Shown here piece by piece: positions 45,714 to 55,416 of a stretch of 64,000 nucleotides of DNA. The translations under genes and the position numbers were made by a program. Source of the stretch: Methanobacterium_B sp963825335. Its GTDB lineage: Archaea; Methanobacteriota; Methanobacteria; Methanobacteriales; Methanobacteriaceae. Numbering within the stretch: the stretch's first letter is position 1; the number at the start of each line of letters is the position of its first letter. Below the pieces are notes generated by a model that saw nothing but the letters and a program-made list of their open reading frames with translations, searched no databases and was not told the origin of the DNA. The DNA is taken from assembly GCA_963825335.1 (NCBI GenBank), contig CAWGSP010000001.1, forward strand, positions 1,302,001-1,366,000, read 5' to 3'.

Positions 45714-46700
45714 TTGGATTTAAATGTTCTTGTAGATTCTATTAGAAATTTTGATGGAATAACACGTAAAAATTTTATTAGGGATGCTACAAGCATCCTG
45801 GCTGAAACTTATAACATCGCAGGAAAAACTATATTAGGATTTGGAGACGATGCATCTGCAATCTCGATTGGTAATGGTAAACTACTTTTAATGGCTGCTG
45901 ATGGGATGTGGGGAAGATTAATGGAAGCTGATCCATATTGGGCTGGTTACTGTTCTGTTCTAGTTAATGTAAATGATATTGCAGCAATGGGTGGAGTTCC
46001 AATGGGAATGACCAATGTGATATCAATAAATGATAAGCAGACTTGTAATGATATAATGGAAGGAATAAAGGACGGTGTGAAAAAATTTGGTGTACCAATG
46101 GTCGGAGGACACCTACACCCAGATACTCCTTATACTGCACTGGATGTTTCTATAACTGGCATAGTGGGTGAAAATGATCTAATAACCAGTTGTGATGCTA
46201 CTGCGGGGGAATGTGTTATAATAGCTATTGATTTGGACGGACGTCAACACCCGAGTTTTCCACTTAACTGGGATTCGACCACACATAAAACACCTGAACT
46301 GGTACAGGCACAGATAGCTGTCATGAACATGATAGCCCGTAAAAATCTTTTAACAGCAGGTAAAGACATTAGCAATCCTGGAACACTAGGCACACTAGGC
46401 ATGTTGCTCGAAGCATCGGGTGTTGGTGCAACTGTTGACCTTGAAAAGATTCCTAAAGATCCTGATGTTAGTTGGGAAGATTGGCTCAAACTTTATCCTG
46501 GATCAGGATTTGTGCTCACAGCAAAACAAGAAAATGTAGAAGAATGCATAAAACTTTTAAAAGAAGTAAATATCACTGCAACTGTTTCGGGACGAATAAT
46601 TGACGAGAATAAATTGTACCTTACTCATGATAATCAAGAAGAAGTTGTTTTTGATTTCAACCAAGAAATAATAATGGGGTTCAAAGAGGAAACATCCTAA
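45714..46700 (+). CDS. Methanogenesis marker protein 2 (AIR synthase-like)
   Basis: 328 residues with the PurM/ThiL fold: GFGDDASAISIGNGKLLLMAADGMWG near 45-70 (ATP/Mg binding), VNDIAAMGGVPMGMTNV, MVGGHLHPDT and GTLGMLLEASGVGATVDLEKIP. ThiL-like enzymes use ATP to activate carbonyl or phosphate groups; the substrate is unknown. Start is TTG with GGGGTGGAG upstream. First gene of the coupled mmp operon. Confidence 0.9.
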   Translation: MDLNVLVDSIRNFDGITRKNFIRDATSILAETYNIAGKTILGFGDDASAISIGNGKLLLMAADGMWGRLMEADPYWAGYCSVLVNVNDIAAMGGVPMGMTNVISINDKQTCNDIMEGIKDGVKKFGVPMVGGHLHPDTPYTALDVSITGIVGENDLITSCDATAGECVIIAIDLDGRQHPSFPLNWDSTTHKTPELVQAQIAVMNMIARKNLLTAGKDISNPGTLGTLGMLLEASGVGATVDLEKIPKDPDVSWEDWLKLYPGSGFVLTAKQENVEECIKLLKEVNITATVSGRIIDENKLYLTHDNQEEVVFDFNQEIIMGFKEETS

Positions 46701-46722
46701 ATTCTAAAAAAGAGGAAATTTT

Positions 46723-48261
46723 ATGCTTGTAAAGGTTAATGGCGACGAAATAGAATTACCTGAAGGTTCAACTATACAAAATGCTATCGAAGTATCTGGT
46801 GCACACTATATTGAAGGATGTGTACTGGGCGTGATCAAGGGCAAGGAAGAGGTTGAACAACATGTCAACAAATACAGTTTGAAAACTACACGTGGCAGTA
46901 TAATCATTGAACTTTTGGATGAGTGCTCACCCGATCTGCTGCAGACTTGGAAGAATCAGTACAAAGAATTTGAAAACCTGAGAATTAGATGGACAACTTC
47001 TAACGAAGTGGCATTGGGTCCTATCAAAACAGATCTCATCCCGGACAAGAATGAGCATGAATACAACAAATGGGATGTTATTTTGAGTTTATCGGGTTTT
47101 ACAGCAGATGCTACACATATTATCTTCAGTAAAGAAAAGCATAAAGCTGTGTACGGTGCGCCCGCAATGAATAGGGGTGTTTTTGCAAGGGTTGTAGGAG
47201 GTAAAAAAACCATCTTGGAACTTACCGATGATGATGTTGTTAAAGCTATACAAGCCGTTGTAGAAAGAAAAAGCATAATAGAGAGTTCAGCAGTAACCAA
47301 ACTTGAAACTGAGATATTTGATGGGAACGAGATATTCACATACATCCTCATAGAGCCCATAGATAAATCACCGAGTTCTGTAGAACATTTATTTGCACTA
47401 TCTGAAAGTGGCAAGCTCAAGGTCAGCTATGAATCCGATTCATTTGTAGGATTTTATGGACTCGAAGGACTTGAGAAAGAACCAGAATACATAGATCAGC
47501 GACTCAGAGGAACTGTAACCCTGAGAAACAGGGGAAAGGGTGTTGGCCGTATCTATATTTACAGGGAAGACAGAGTTTCAACACCGTCACACACAGTTAT
47601 TGGACATATTAAAAGTGGAATACAGTTAGTAGACATTGCCAATGTCGGAGATACGATAACAGTTAAAACTGTCCCAGAAAGAATTATGACCCTGGGAATG
47701 ACACAGATAGATGCAACCAAACTTTTAAAAACACGTGGCATCGAACAGATCAAGGATGGATCGGTAGAGGATGATGCCATAATTGTAAAACAAGACCCAA
47801 AGTTTACAATGGAGATGATTAACCAGAAACAGGTCAAAACCTTCGGTGTTACAGACGATAAAATAGTTTATGTTGAAATCAGTGATCTGGCACCAAAATC
47901 CTCATGGTACTTCCAAAAAATCACAGGACTTCTTGATTCTCCTGTAGGATCGCTAGATGTACTATTTGCATTTCCAGGAATGAAAGTCATCATGTTCAAG
48001 GGCAATCAAAGGGAATCTAAAAACTTGATACCAGAAAATATACCGATAAAATGTGTTGAGGCAGGACAAATAGGTGTTACCAACATGTCAAGACGACAGA
48101 TAGGTACTATTGGGGTTAGATTTGAGAATAACGATGAATTTGGACCTACAGGCGAGCCATTCCCCGGTACAAATATAGTAGGCAAAATTGTTAAGGGTAT
48201 CGAGAATCTTGAAAAATATAAGGAAGGAGAGACAGTCTATGTTGCAAGACGAAAGCAGTAA
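46723..48261 (+). CDS. Methanogenesis marker protein 3 (UPF0288)
   Basis: 512 residues. An N-terminal ubiquitin-like segment (MLVKVNGDEIELPEGSTI) is followed by cyclophilin-like domains (HAKAVYGAPA-type region at about 145, GFYGLEGLEKEPEYIDQRLRGT). Mmp3 is reported among proteins co-purifying with the methyl-coenzyme M reductase activation complex. GAGG lies before the ATG. The 3' end overlaps mmp6 by 23 bases. Confidence 0.9.
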   Translation: MLVKVNGDEIELPEGSTIQNAIEVSGAHYIEGCVLGVIKGKEEVEQHVNKYSLKTTRGSIIIELLDECSPDLLQTWKNQYKEFENLRIRWTTSNEVALGPIKTDLIPDKNEHEYNKWDVILSLSGFTADATHIIFSKEKHKAVYGAPAMNRGVFARVVGGKKTILELTDDDVVKAIQAVVERKSIIESSAVTKLETEIFDGNEIFTYILIEPIDKSPSSVEHLFALSESGKLKVSYESDSFVGFYGLEGLEKEPEYIDQRLRGTVTLRNRGKGVGRIYIYREDRVSTPSHTVIGHIKSGIQLVDIANVGDTITVKTVPERIMTLGMTQIDATKLLKTRGIEQIKDGSVEDDAIIVKQDPKFTMEMINQKQVKTFGVTDDKIVYVEISDLAPKSSWYFQKITGLLDSPVGSLDVLFAFPGMKVIMFKGNQRESKNLIPENIPIKCVEAGQIGVTNMSRRQIGTIGVRFENNDEFGPTGEPFPGTNIVGKIVKGIENLEKYKEGETVYVARRKQ

Positions 48262-48664
48262 GGTCACAAGAATGATCATATTGGGGCCCAATGCCAAAAT
48301 TAGTCAGCCAGAGCTCGTAAGAAAACTTCATATGATGGAACTTCCAATAACCATTAAATCAACCTGCTACGGTGCAGTCATAAATGGTGAAGAATCTATT
48401 GTAAACAAAGCGGTTGATGATGCAAGAAAATTAGATTACTGTAATATATTTACCAAAGATAGAGGATTTCCACCAGGGGATCCTAGAAGGTGCAGGGCAA
48501 AAAGAGGAGGGGCGAGAGAAGGATTTCACCAGCTTGAAAAAGAATTTGAACTCCTAGGGTATGTTAGTGATGCACTTGAAAATCCTAGAAAGGTGAGCCT
48601 CAAAAAACCCAAGAAGGTCCCTGTCGAAACATTTAAAAAAATCGCTAGGGAGTGTGAAGAATGA
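48239..48664 (+). CDS. Methanogenesis marker protein 6
   Basis: 141 residues from the ATG at 48239, which lies inside the end of mmp3 in another frame. Contains TRMIILGPNAKISQPELVRKL, CYGAVINGEES and FTKDRGFPPGDPRRCRAKRGG, the diagnostic motif. Found only in methanogens and some methanotrophic archaea; biochemical role not established. Confidence 0.9.
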   Translation: MLQDESSKVTRMIILGPNAKISQPELVRKLHMMELPITIKSTCYGAVINGEESIVNKAVDDARKLDYCNIFTKDRGFPPGDPRRCRAKRGGAREGFHQLEKEFELLGYVSDALENPRKVSLKKPKKVPVETFKKIARECEE

Positions 48665-49044
48665 ATATTACAAAATCATCGACAGATGATGAAATAACAC
48701 CCATAGCACTTGCAATACACGAGATCGTGAACAGATTACCAATAACTATGAGAACGAAAAACTCCCTTGGTATCAGGATAGAAAATGGGGCAGTCATCGA
48801 GCATAATTATACCGGCCCAATTCTAGAAAAAGTATTATCAGATGGAACAATACACCATGAAACTCCTGAAACAGGTACTTATCGAGGAACGCCCATTATT
48901 GCTGTTCCAGTAATAGAGAATAATGAGATAATAGCAGCAATAGGAGTTGTGGATACAACAAAAGGAATTTATAGTGATATAATGGAAATAACCAAAAGAT
49001 CAGAACAGATACAATCTAACCATGATAAGGGGGAGTTTTATTGA
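48661..49044 (+). CDS. DUF2111 protein
   Basis: 127 residues, methanogen-specific. It looks like a small GAF/PAS-like or sensor-type domain (NSLGIRIENGAVIEHNYTGPIL, GTPIIAVPVIENNEIIAAIGVVD). It overlaps mmp6 by 4 bases (ATGA) and mmp5 by 4 bases, so it is part of the same coupled operon. Function unknown. Confidence 0.85.
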   Translation: MNITKSSTDDEITPIALAIHEIVNRLPITMRTKNSLGIRIENGAVIEHNYTGPILEKVLSDGTIHHETPETGTYRGTPIIAVPVIENNEIIAAIGVVDTTKGIYSDIMEITKRSEQIQSNHDKGEFY

Positions 49045-49496
49045 AGATTGCAATTTTCCCACCAAATTCTCTCATATTAGCAGACCTTGTGGAACGAAAA
49101 GGACATGAAGCCCTTGTTTTACAGAAAGAGATAAGGAAACGTGTTACCGATGTGGAGATAGATTCACCCCCATTAAATATTACAGAAGATGAACCAATCA
49201 AGGGTCTTAAATATGCCGCGATCGAAGTTCCTTCTGGTGTCCGGGGCAGAATGGCAATATTTGGTCCTTTAATAGATGCAGCAGAAGCAGCTATTATAAT
49301 GGAAGATGCTCCATTTGGATTTGGATGTATAGGATGTGCAAGAACCAACGAACTATCTATGTACTTCCTCAGAAAAAGGGGAATCCCATTACTCGAACTT
49401 CATTATCCTACATCAAAAGAAGAGACAATGGAAGTAGTCAACAAGATCAACACATTCTTAGATAGCTTAGAAGACTCGGAGGAAAAACATGGTTAA
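49041..49496 (+). CDS. Methanogenesis marker protein 5
   Basis: 151 residues with a TTG start in the TTGA overlap. Rossmann-like opening KIAIFPPNSLILADLVERKGHEAL; Cys pair in FGFGCIGCARTNE near 93-105 could bind metal. Always found with the mmp3/6/15/17 group. GGAGG near its end serves mmp15. Confidence 0.9.
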   Translation: MKIAIFPPNSLILADLVERKGHEALVLQKEIRKRVTDVEIDSPPLNITEDEPIKGLKYAAIEVPSGVRGRMAIFGPLIDAAEAAIIMEDAPFGFGCIGCARTNELSMYFLRKRGIPLLELHYPTSKEETMEVVNKINTFLDSLEDSEEKHG

Positions 49497-50745
49497 CATA
49501 GCTCAAATCTCATGCGGAACGGATTACAGTGGTATTCAAAAGGAAATAGAGAAAGCCGCAGAAACATTCGGAGCGAAAATCATCATACCTGAAGCAGATC
49601 TGGATTACATCGATGAAGCATACAAAAAATTCGGATTCAATGCAGCGAGTACGGGCATAAGGCTGATGATAGCAAGGGCCACTTCAATTGTCGAAGGTAA
49701 AACAGACGCCGATGCAGTATTCATAGCCACCTGTTTCAGATGTGCGGAGGGAGCTCTTGTAAGAAACGAAGTAAGACGTTTCATACAGCAAAATACTAAC
49801 CTTCCTGTTGTAACGTATTCTTTCACAGAAAGGACTAAGGCTGATGAACTGTTCATAAGGATGGAAGCACTTTCGACCATAGTTGCAAGAAAAAGTCTCC
49901 TTGCACGTGAAAAACAGGAAGGCCTCACAGTGGGGATAGATTCGGGTTCATCTACTACCAAATGTGTTTTAATGGAAGACAACAAAATAATTGGTACGGG
50001 ATGGTTACCAACAGCCGATGTTATTGAAACAGCAAATATTAGTATGGAACAGGCATTCAAGGACACAGGTTATAAATTGGAAGATGTAGACGGTGTTGGA
50101 GTCACGGGATACGGGAGACTAAGGATCGGACATCACATGAATGCAGGTTTGATCCAAGAAGAGCTCAGTGTAAACTCCAAAGGTGCAGTTTACCTAGCAG
50201 GCAAGCAAAAAGGAGAAGCTACTGTCCTCGATATAGGTGGGATGGATAACAAGGTCATAACTGTCAACGACGGTATTCCAGATAACTTTACCATGGGTGG
50301 TATATGTGCTGGAGCTTCGGGTAGATTCCTTGAAATGACATCCAGGCGTCTTGGTGTTGATATAAGTGAATTAGGGCCGCTTGCACTGAAGGGAAACTAC
50401 AAAAATGCAGCATTGAACAGTTACTGTATAGTATTTGGTATTCAGGACCTAGTTACATCACTCGCAGCAGGTGGGTCTAAAGAAGATGTTGCAGCAGCTG
50501 CATGTTACTCTGTAGCCGAGCAGGTATATGAACAACAGTTACAGGAAATAGATCTCAGGGAACCGCTAATTCAGGTCGGCGGTACTTCACTCATAGGTGG
50601 TCTTGTTGAAGCTGTGAGTGTGGTGTTAGGTGGAATCGATGTAATAGTACCAGAATATTCCCAGTATATAGGTGCTGTTGGATCTGCACTTTTAGTATCA
50701 GGTATAGGGGATAAGAAATTGTCGCTGATAGGTGCACAGAAATGA
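49489..50745 (+). CDS. Methanogenesis marker protein 15 (BcrA/BadF-type ATPase)
   Basis: 418 residues. The C-terminal 270 residues form the ASKHA ATPase used by activators of dehydratases and benzoyl-CoA reductase: VGIDSGSSTTKCVLMEDN, VLDIGGMDNKVITVNDG, and the cluster motif MGGICAGASGRFLEM. The N-terminal 140 residues contain CFRCAEGA. This architecture suggests ATP-driven electron transfer at very low potential, in line with reductive activation of the nickel in F430; that link is inference for this protein. Confidence 0.92.
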   Translation: MVNIAQISCGTDYSGIQKEIEKAAETFGAKIIIPEADLDYIDEAYKKFGFNAASTGIRLMIARATSIVEGKTDADAVFIATCFRCAEGALVRNEVRRFIQQNTNLPVVTYSFTERTKADELFIRMEALSTIVARKSLLAREKQEGLTVGIDSGSSTTKCVLMEDNKIIGTGWLPTADVIETANISMEQAFKDTGYKLEDVDGVGVTGYGRLRIGHHMNAGLIQEELSVNSKGAVYLAGKQKGEATVLDIGGMDNKVITVNDGIPDNFTMGGICAGASGRFLEMTSRRLGVDISELGPLALKGNYKNAALNSYCIVFGIQDLVTSLAAGGSKEDVAAAACYSVAEQVYEQQLQEIDLREPLIQVGGTSLIGGLVEAVSVVLGGIDVIVPEYSQYIGAVGSALLVSGIGDKKLSLIGAQK

Positions 50746-51299
50746 AGATAGAATGTTATGATGAGAAGGGTGCCGAAGTCTACGAAATGATAGTCAGGCA
50801 CATACTTCAGGAATTACAAGTTTCGCGTTCTATAAGCGATCTAAGAGTATATGTCGACCCTAGAGAACCAATATTCATTATTGTTGTCAAGCTTGAGAAG
50901 GCGTCAGCACCAATAGTTTTAGATGACTTTGCTGAATATGAATTCAACAAGCAGGGTAATGAAATGTTTATAAATATTAAAGATGAAACATATCTGCCTG
51001 ATCTTCTCCAAAAACTTTGGGAAACAGAGGGTCGAAATAAAATACATCAATCAAGCCGTTATGAAGTCATAATAGATGATCCAACCGTAGAATTAAAGGG
51101 TTTGGTTGTCCGCGATCCTCAAGATGATCTTAGAAAGAAGATTTACGATGCAATATTTAGGATTATACCCGAGGGTTTCAGGGTAATAGACCATAAATCT
51201 GAGGGTAATATCATTGCCCTGACATGTACTGATGAAATGATGAAAGAAGAATGGCTTGAAAAGACTCAAGAGATCATAGGAGAGGTTAAAAATGAATGA
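50742..51299 (+). CDS. Methanogenesis marker protein 17
   Basis: 185 residues, methanogen-specific. Conserved-looking YDEKGAEVYEMIVRHILQELQVSR opening and a central AEYEFNKQGNEMFINIKDETYLPD segment. Mmp17 is reported as part of the Mcr activation complex. ATGA overlap with mmp15; the last 8 bases overlap nifB. Confidence 0.9.
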   Translation: MKIECYDEKGAEVYEMIVRHILQELQVSRSISDLRVYVDPREPIFIIVVKLEKASAPIVLDDFAEYEFNKQGNEMFINIKDETYLPDLLQKLWETEGRNKIHQSSRYEVIIDDPTVELKGLVVRDPQDDLRKKIYDAIFRIIPEGFRVIDHKSEGNIIALTCTDEMMKEEWLEKTQEIIGEVKNE

Positions 51300-52143
51300 A
51301 TCAAGATTTGCACATATAACTAAGGTGCATCCATGTTTTAATGAGAAAATGCACGACAAGGTAGGCAGGATCCATGTGCCAATTGCTCCTAAATGTAATA
51401 TCCATTGTGATTTCTGTACAAGAGAAATTAATAAATGTGAGCAGCGTCCAGGAGTTGCATCACGCGTTATGAATGTGGATCAAGCAGTTGAGCATGTTCG
51501 TAAGGTTACTTCAGAAATGCCTATTGCAGTTGTTGGGGTTGCTGGACCTGGAGATGCGCTTTTCAATCCAGAAACTTTTGAATTTTTTAAAAGGATGGAC
51601 AAAGAATTTCCTGACTTGATTAAATGCATGAGTACCAACGGACTTTTACTCCCAGAAAAGGCAGATGAAATTGCTGAACTTCATATTAACACAGTCACTG
51701 TTACAGTTAATGCTATTGACCCGAAGATCGGTAGTAAAATATACTCAAATGTATTCTACAATGGTGAACTTTACACAGGAGAAGAAGCATTTAACATTCT
51801 TTCCAAAAATCAGCTCAAAGGGATTAAAATGTTGGCTGAAAGGGGAGTTGTTGTGAAGGTTAATGCAGTCTTAATACCTGGTGTTAACGATAAACACATC
51901 TTGGATATTGCAGAAAAGGTCAAGGAACAGGGAGCTTCACTCATGAATGTCATACCTTTAATACCAATGCATAAGTTCAAAGACACACCTAAACCGGGAT
52001 GTGCTGAATTGAGTGAGGTTAGGGATGCCGTAGAAGAAATTTTACCGGTTTTCAGGGCTTGTACTCAATGTCGGGCCGATGCATACGGTGTACCTGGTAA
52101 AGAGGACAAACATCTGGACATGACCCCGTCTAGTCACTTCTGA
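51292..52143 (+). CDS. nifB: NifB-type radical SAM protein
   Basis: 283 residues, the short archaeal NifB without the C-terminal NafY-like domain. Radical SAM cysteines are Cys35, Cys39, Cys42 (CNIHCDFC), then EINKCEQRPG; downstream GVAGPGDALFNPE, STNGLLLP and CTQCRADAYG near the C-terminus. NifB fuses two FeS clusters with a carbide into the 8Fe core (L-cluster) of nitrogenase cofactor. No nifHDK lies here. GGAGAGG precedes the ATG, which overlaps mmp17, so product and Mmp proteins are made together. Confidence 0.92.
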   Translation: MNESRFAHITKVHPCFNEKMHDKVGRIHVPIAPKCNIHCDFCTREINKCEQRPGVASRVMNVDQAVEHVRKVTSEMPIAVVGVAGPGDALFNPETFEFFKRMDKEFPDLIKCMSTNGLLLPEKADEIAELHINTVTVTVNAIDPKIGSKIYSNVFYNGELYTGEEAFNILSKNQLKGIKMLAERGVVVKVNAVLIPGVNDKHILDIAEKVKEQGASLMNVIPLIPMHKFKDTPKPGCAELSEVRDAVEEILPVFRACTQCRADAYGVPGKEDKHLDMTPSSHF

Positions 52144-52589
52144 TTTATGGAATGGTTTTAACATTCCAACTAATTTTTTTTTAATAGTTTCGTGCATGTT
52201 GTATGATTTGTTTTAATATCATACAATTCGATCGAGTTTCGGCAATTTTGTGCGATTCATTTTGATATATGATATGAATTAAGATTTGATGGATTAATGT
52301 TTTGGGTGTTTTTTATCAAATGTTGATGTGTTGTAAAATAAAAATATTTCCCTTATAGTGATATAAATTTCACTAATAGTAAAATATATTAATTAAGGGA
52401 TTGAAAGTTTACTTGCAGAGAATGATCGGAGGATATATCTGAATATCAAATATATAAAATCAAATCTTTTAACATCGCTTGACATTCCAAGGCTGATATG
52501 GTGGTTTATTAGTGTCCGGTTCGTTGGTGGATACAGTAAATAGGATTTGTTGGTATTAAATACCACCAAGCCATTAAACATCCATTATC
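52144..52589. other. 446-base intergenic region with hairpin and short open frame
   Basis: After the terminator, TTGTATGAT (52199-52207) and ATCATACAA (52218-52226) form a second perfect 9-bp hairpin. A frame of 48 codons at 52397-52543 ends in a Trp/Ile-rich stretch (LIWWFISVRFVGG) but has no ATG, GTG or TTG with a ribosome binding site; it may be a gene remnant. Confidence 0.35.
52148..52182 (+). terminator. Terminator of the mmp-nifB operon
   Basis: TGGAATG and CATTCCA form a 7-bp perfect stem beginning five bases after the nifB stop and are followed by a run of nine T (52174-52182). Confidence 0.6.
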
Positions 52590-53009
52590 ATGATAAGATT
52601 AGGTTTCTTCAATCGAACTGAACTTAGAATATTTAAACAATATGATGGCGATATCATGTGTAACATGAAAACAGATCCCAAATCCAAAATAATAACAGAA
52701 CAAAAATTGGAACGTTTTAAAGGACCAGAATTAGTTATAACTCCAAAAAAGGAATTTTTGAAATGGTACAAACATTCGAAAACAATTTTTCGAGGAACCA
52801 ATATCAAAATACCACAAAAAGAATTTAATCGGGTTAGATGTCCAAGCTGCAAATCAGAACTCGATCATTTAATGATAAATGATACACCTGGAAAATGGTA
52901 TATTTGTGATAAATGCAACCTAACATTCTCCCAGACACAGTACATTATCTATGTCTTGATGATTTTGCGAATAATTGAGAACGAACTCAGTCCTTTGAAA
53001 GTGGGATAA
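52590..53009 (+). CDS. Zinc-ribbon protein of unknown function
   Basis: Up to 139 residues. A zinc ribbon CPSC...CDKC occupies about 84-113, after a basic segment (PKKEFLKWYKHSKTIF). No catalytic motif. Start uncertain: ATG at 52590 has no ribosome binding site, while ATG at 52656 has GGCGAT close by. Neighbours give no hint. I do not recognise the family. Confidence 0.5.
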   Translation: MIRLGFFNRTELRIFKQYDGDIMCNMKTDPKSKIITEQKLERFKGPELVITPKKEFLKWYKHSKTIFRGTNIKIPQKEFNRVRCPSCKSELDHLMINDTPGKWYICDKCNLTFSQTQYIIYVLMILRIIENELSPLKVG

Positions 53010-53297
53010 TATACCCAATGGTTCAATTAATTAAACCCTATTATCGAACCAACAAAATGGAAAATTATAAGTATTATCCAGACTTTATTTTAATTAAGGC
53101 TTTTTTGGTAACAAATTATCGGAATTGAATATGATTTATTCTTAATTTAATGTTCCACAAACTAGAAAGTAATTGTTTTAATATCCTAGAACCATATTTT
53201 TAAACCAAAAAGCCATTAAAATTGGAATTTCATATTTATCAAACTACAATTTATGATTGCTTAATGTTAAAATTACTGACAATGGAACGTGTTTACC

Positions 53298-54227
53298 ATG
53301 AAAACAATGTATTGGAAGGATAATAAATTATTCTTAATAGATCAAACACTTTTGCCGGACGAAGTTGTTTATTATGAATGTGATACTTATAAAGACGTTA
53401 TTATGGCCATAAAAACCATGAAAGTTCGTGGAGCTCCAGCAATAGGTGTTGCTGCAGCATTTGCCATGGCACTAGCAGAAAATGCTGGTGAAGATATGCC
53501 TAAAGTAGCAGAAGAGATAAAAAACGCTAGGCCCACTGCTGTTAACTTATCTTGGGCAGTTGATCGTGTTTTAAATGCAGAATCCGCTATGACCGAAGCT
53601 GTGATCATGTTTGATGAGGATATAAAAACAAACAAATCAATTGGTAAAAATGGTGCACCCGTGATCAAAGATGGAGATACTATTTTAACCCATTGTAATG
53701 CTGGATCATTGGCGTGTGTAGACTATGGCACGGCTTTGGGCGTTATTAGGGCAGCTAATGAAGAGGGAAAGGATATTAAGGTTATATGTGATGAAACTAG
53801 ACCATTATGTCAGGGTGCAAGGCTCAGTGTTTTTGAGATGCAGCAGGAAAAAATCCCAGTTAAACTGGCTGTGGATAGTGCAGCAGGACATCTAATGCAA
53901 AAAGGCATGGTTGATATCGTAATAGTGGGGGCCGACAGGATAGCAAAGGGTGGTGTTGCAAACAAAATCGGATCATTGATGGTTGCACTGGCTGCAAAGA
54001 GATTTAACATACCATTTTATGTTGCAGCACCTAAAAGCACATTTGACTGTAAAAATTCAATATATGATGTTGAAATCGAAGAAAGAAATACCGAAGAGGT
54101 AACCCATATCGGAAATTGCAGAATTGCTCCTGAAGATACTGAAGTAGAAAACCCGGCCTTTGATATAGTACCATCAGACCTTATAACTGGTATAATAACA
54201 GAAGATGGAATTATTCAACCATTCTAA
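53298..54227 (+). CDS. MtnA/aIF2B-family isomerase
   Basis: 309 residues. It has the MtnA hallmarks: VRGAPAIGVAAAFA near 40-53, LTHCNAGSLACVDYGTALG with the catalytic Cys, CDETRPLCQGARLS, and DIVIVGADRIAKGGVANKIG with the catalytic Asp. It would isomerise 5-methylthioribose-1-phosphate or a related sugar phosphate; methanogen versions are proposed to act in methionine salvage by the DHAP shunt. An in-frame GTG three codons upstream is possible. Confidence 0.88.
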   Translation: MKTMYWKDNKLFLIDQTLLPDEVVYYECDTYKDVIMAIKTMKVRGAPAIGVAAAFAMALAENAGEDMPKVAEEIKNARPTAVNLSWAVDRVLNAESAMTEAVIMFDEDIKTNKSIGKNGAPVIKDGDTILTHCNAGSLACVDYGTALGVIRAANEEGKDIKVICDETRPLCQGARLSVFEMQQEKIPVKLAVDSAAGHLMQKGMVDIVIVGADRIAKGGVANKIGSLMVALAAKRFNIPFYVAAPKSTFDCKNSIYDVEIEERNTEEVTHIGNCRIAPEDTEVENPAFDIVPSDLITGIITEDGIIQPF

Positions 54228-54268
54228 TAATAATATTTTATTTTAAAAAAAGATGATCATGTTTTGAG

Positions 54269-55303
54269 TCAATATATCCTTGCATCGATACCCATATGCC
54301 AAACACCTGGACTTTTAGATTTAACCTTTCTAGAATTTAATATTTCAACCTTACGAGGATAGGCAGTTTCAATGATCCTTTCTATAGGGGTGTTATAATC
54401 CGATGCAAATTCATAGTAATGCAATATTCCACCGTATTCCAGTGATTTTACAGCGGTATCTAGAAAATTCCAAGCAGTTCCTGGTAGATTCATTATAATT
54501 CTATCAGCCTTCAAATTTAGACCCTTCAATACATCTCCAACATCACCGAGAAGTGGGATTACCTTTCCATTCAATTTATTGAGTTCAATATTTTTTTTAA
54601 TGTAATTGAAAGCATATGGGTTGATGTCAATGGCATATATCTTAACATCGTGGTCTTTTGCAATGGCCAGAGAGAATGGTCCGACCCCTGCGAACATATC
54701 CACAATTATTTCACCATTTTTTACACTGTTAGATATTCTCCGCCTTTCTGTTGCCAGACGCGGACTGAAGTAAACATTTTTAACATCCAACATGAATCTC
54801 GAACCAAATTCTCTATGGATCGTCACAGAATTATCCTCTCCTGCTAGAAATTCAAGCTCCCTAGTTCGGATAACACCCTTTATTTCACTCATTTTACGAT
54901 AAACACTACGCCTTTTCGTAAACTTAAGCGCTGCTTCTCCTATTATATACTTATATTCATCAAATTCTTCGGGAATTTCTAGGACAACCACTTCCCCAAT
55001 AATATCAAACGATTTCTTGATCTCATCAACATCAATATCTTCAATTTCAGCTTTTAAATAATCCTTAAGACTTTTAGGTCCTTTTTTGTGTACATCAAAA
55101 CCAATATTCACGACTTGGACATCTGATAAATTTGCTTCTTTCATTAATTCAATATTCAATGGTTCTTTTAATGGGATGAAAACATTTTCTTCAATTCTTT
55201 TTATTTTCAAGTCAAGATTTATAAGTGATAGATCTAATAGAACTCTACGAATCCTATCTGCATTGTTCTTTGGAACTTTTAGTCCGATCATTGGATTCCT
55301 CAT
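54269..55303 (-). CDS. trm5: tRNA (guanine37-N1)-methyltransferase Trm5
   Basis: 344 residues; makes m1G37 next to the anticodon. Class I methyltransferase motifs VDMFAGVGPFSLAIAK near 206-221 and IYAIDINPYAFNYIKKN, then IMNLPGTAWNFLDTA, the Trm5 NLP(G/H) motif. The N-terminal D1/D2 domains (REFGSRFMLDVKNVYFSPRLATERRRI) are present. Converges with the MtnA-like gene. Confidence 0.93.
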   Translation of the reverse strand: MRNPMIGLKVPKNNADRIRRVLLDLSLINLDLKIKRIEENVFIPLKEPLNIELMKEANLSDVQVVNIGFDVHKKGPKSLKDYLKAEIEDIDVDEIKKSFDIIGEVVVLEIPEEFDEYKYIIGEAALKFTKRRSVYRKMSEIKGVIRTRELEFLAGEDNSVTIHREFGSRFMLDVKNVYFSPRLATERRRISNSVKNGEIIVDMFAGVGPFSLAIAKDHDVKIYAIDINPYAFNYIKKNIELNKLNGKVIPLLGDVGDVLKGLNLKADRIIMNLPGTAWNFLDTAVKSLEYGGILHYYEFASDYNTPIERIIETAYPRKVEILNSRKVKSKSPGVWHMGIDARIY

Positions 55304-55416
55304 AGATAATTTTTTAATCTGTTAATTTAATATTGAATATAGCTGATTATAAATTTATTTGATCGATAAATTAAGAACTCATAATAAATTATTTTAAAAA
55401 GATTAAAGGTGATCCA

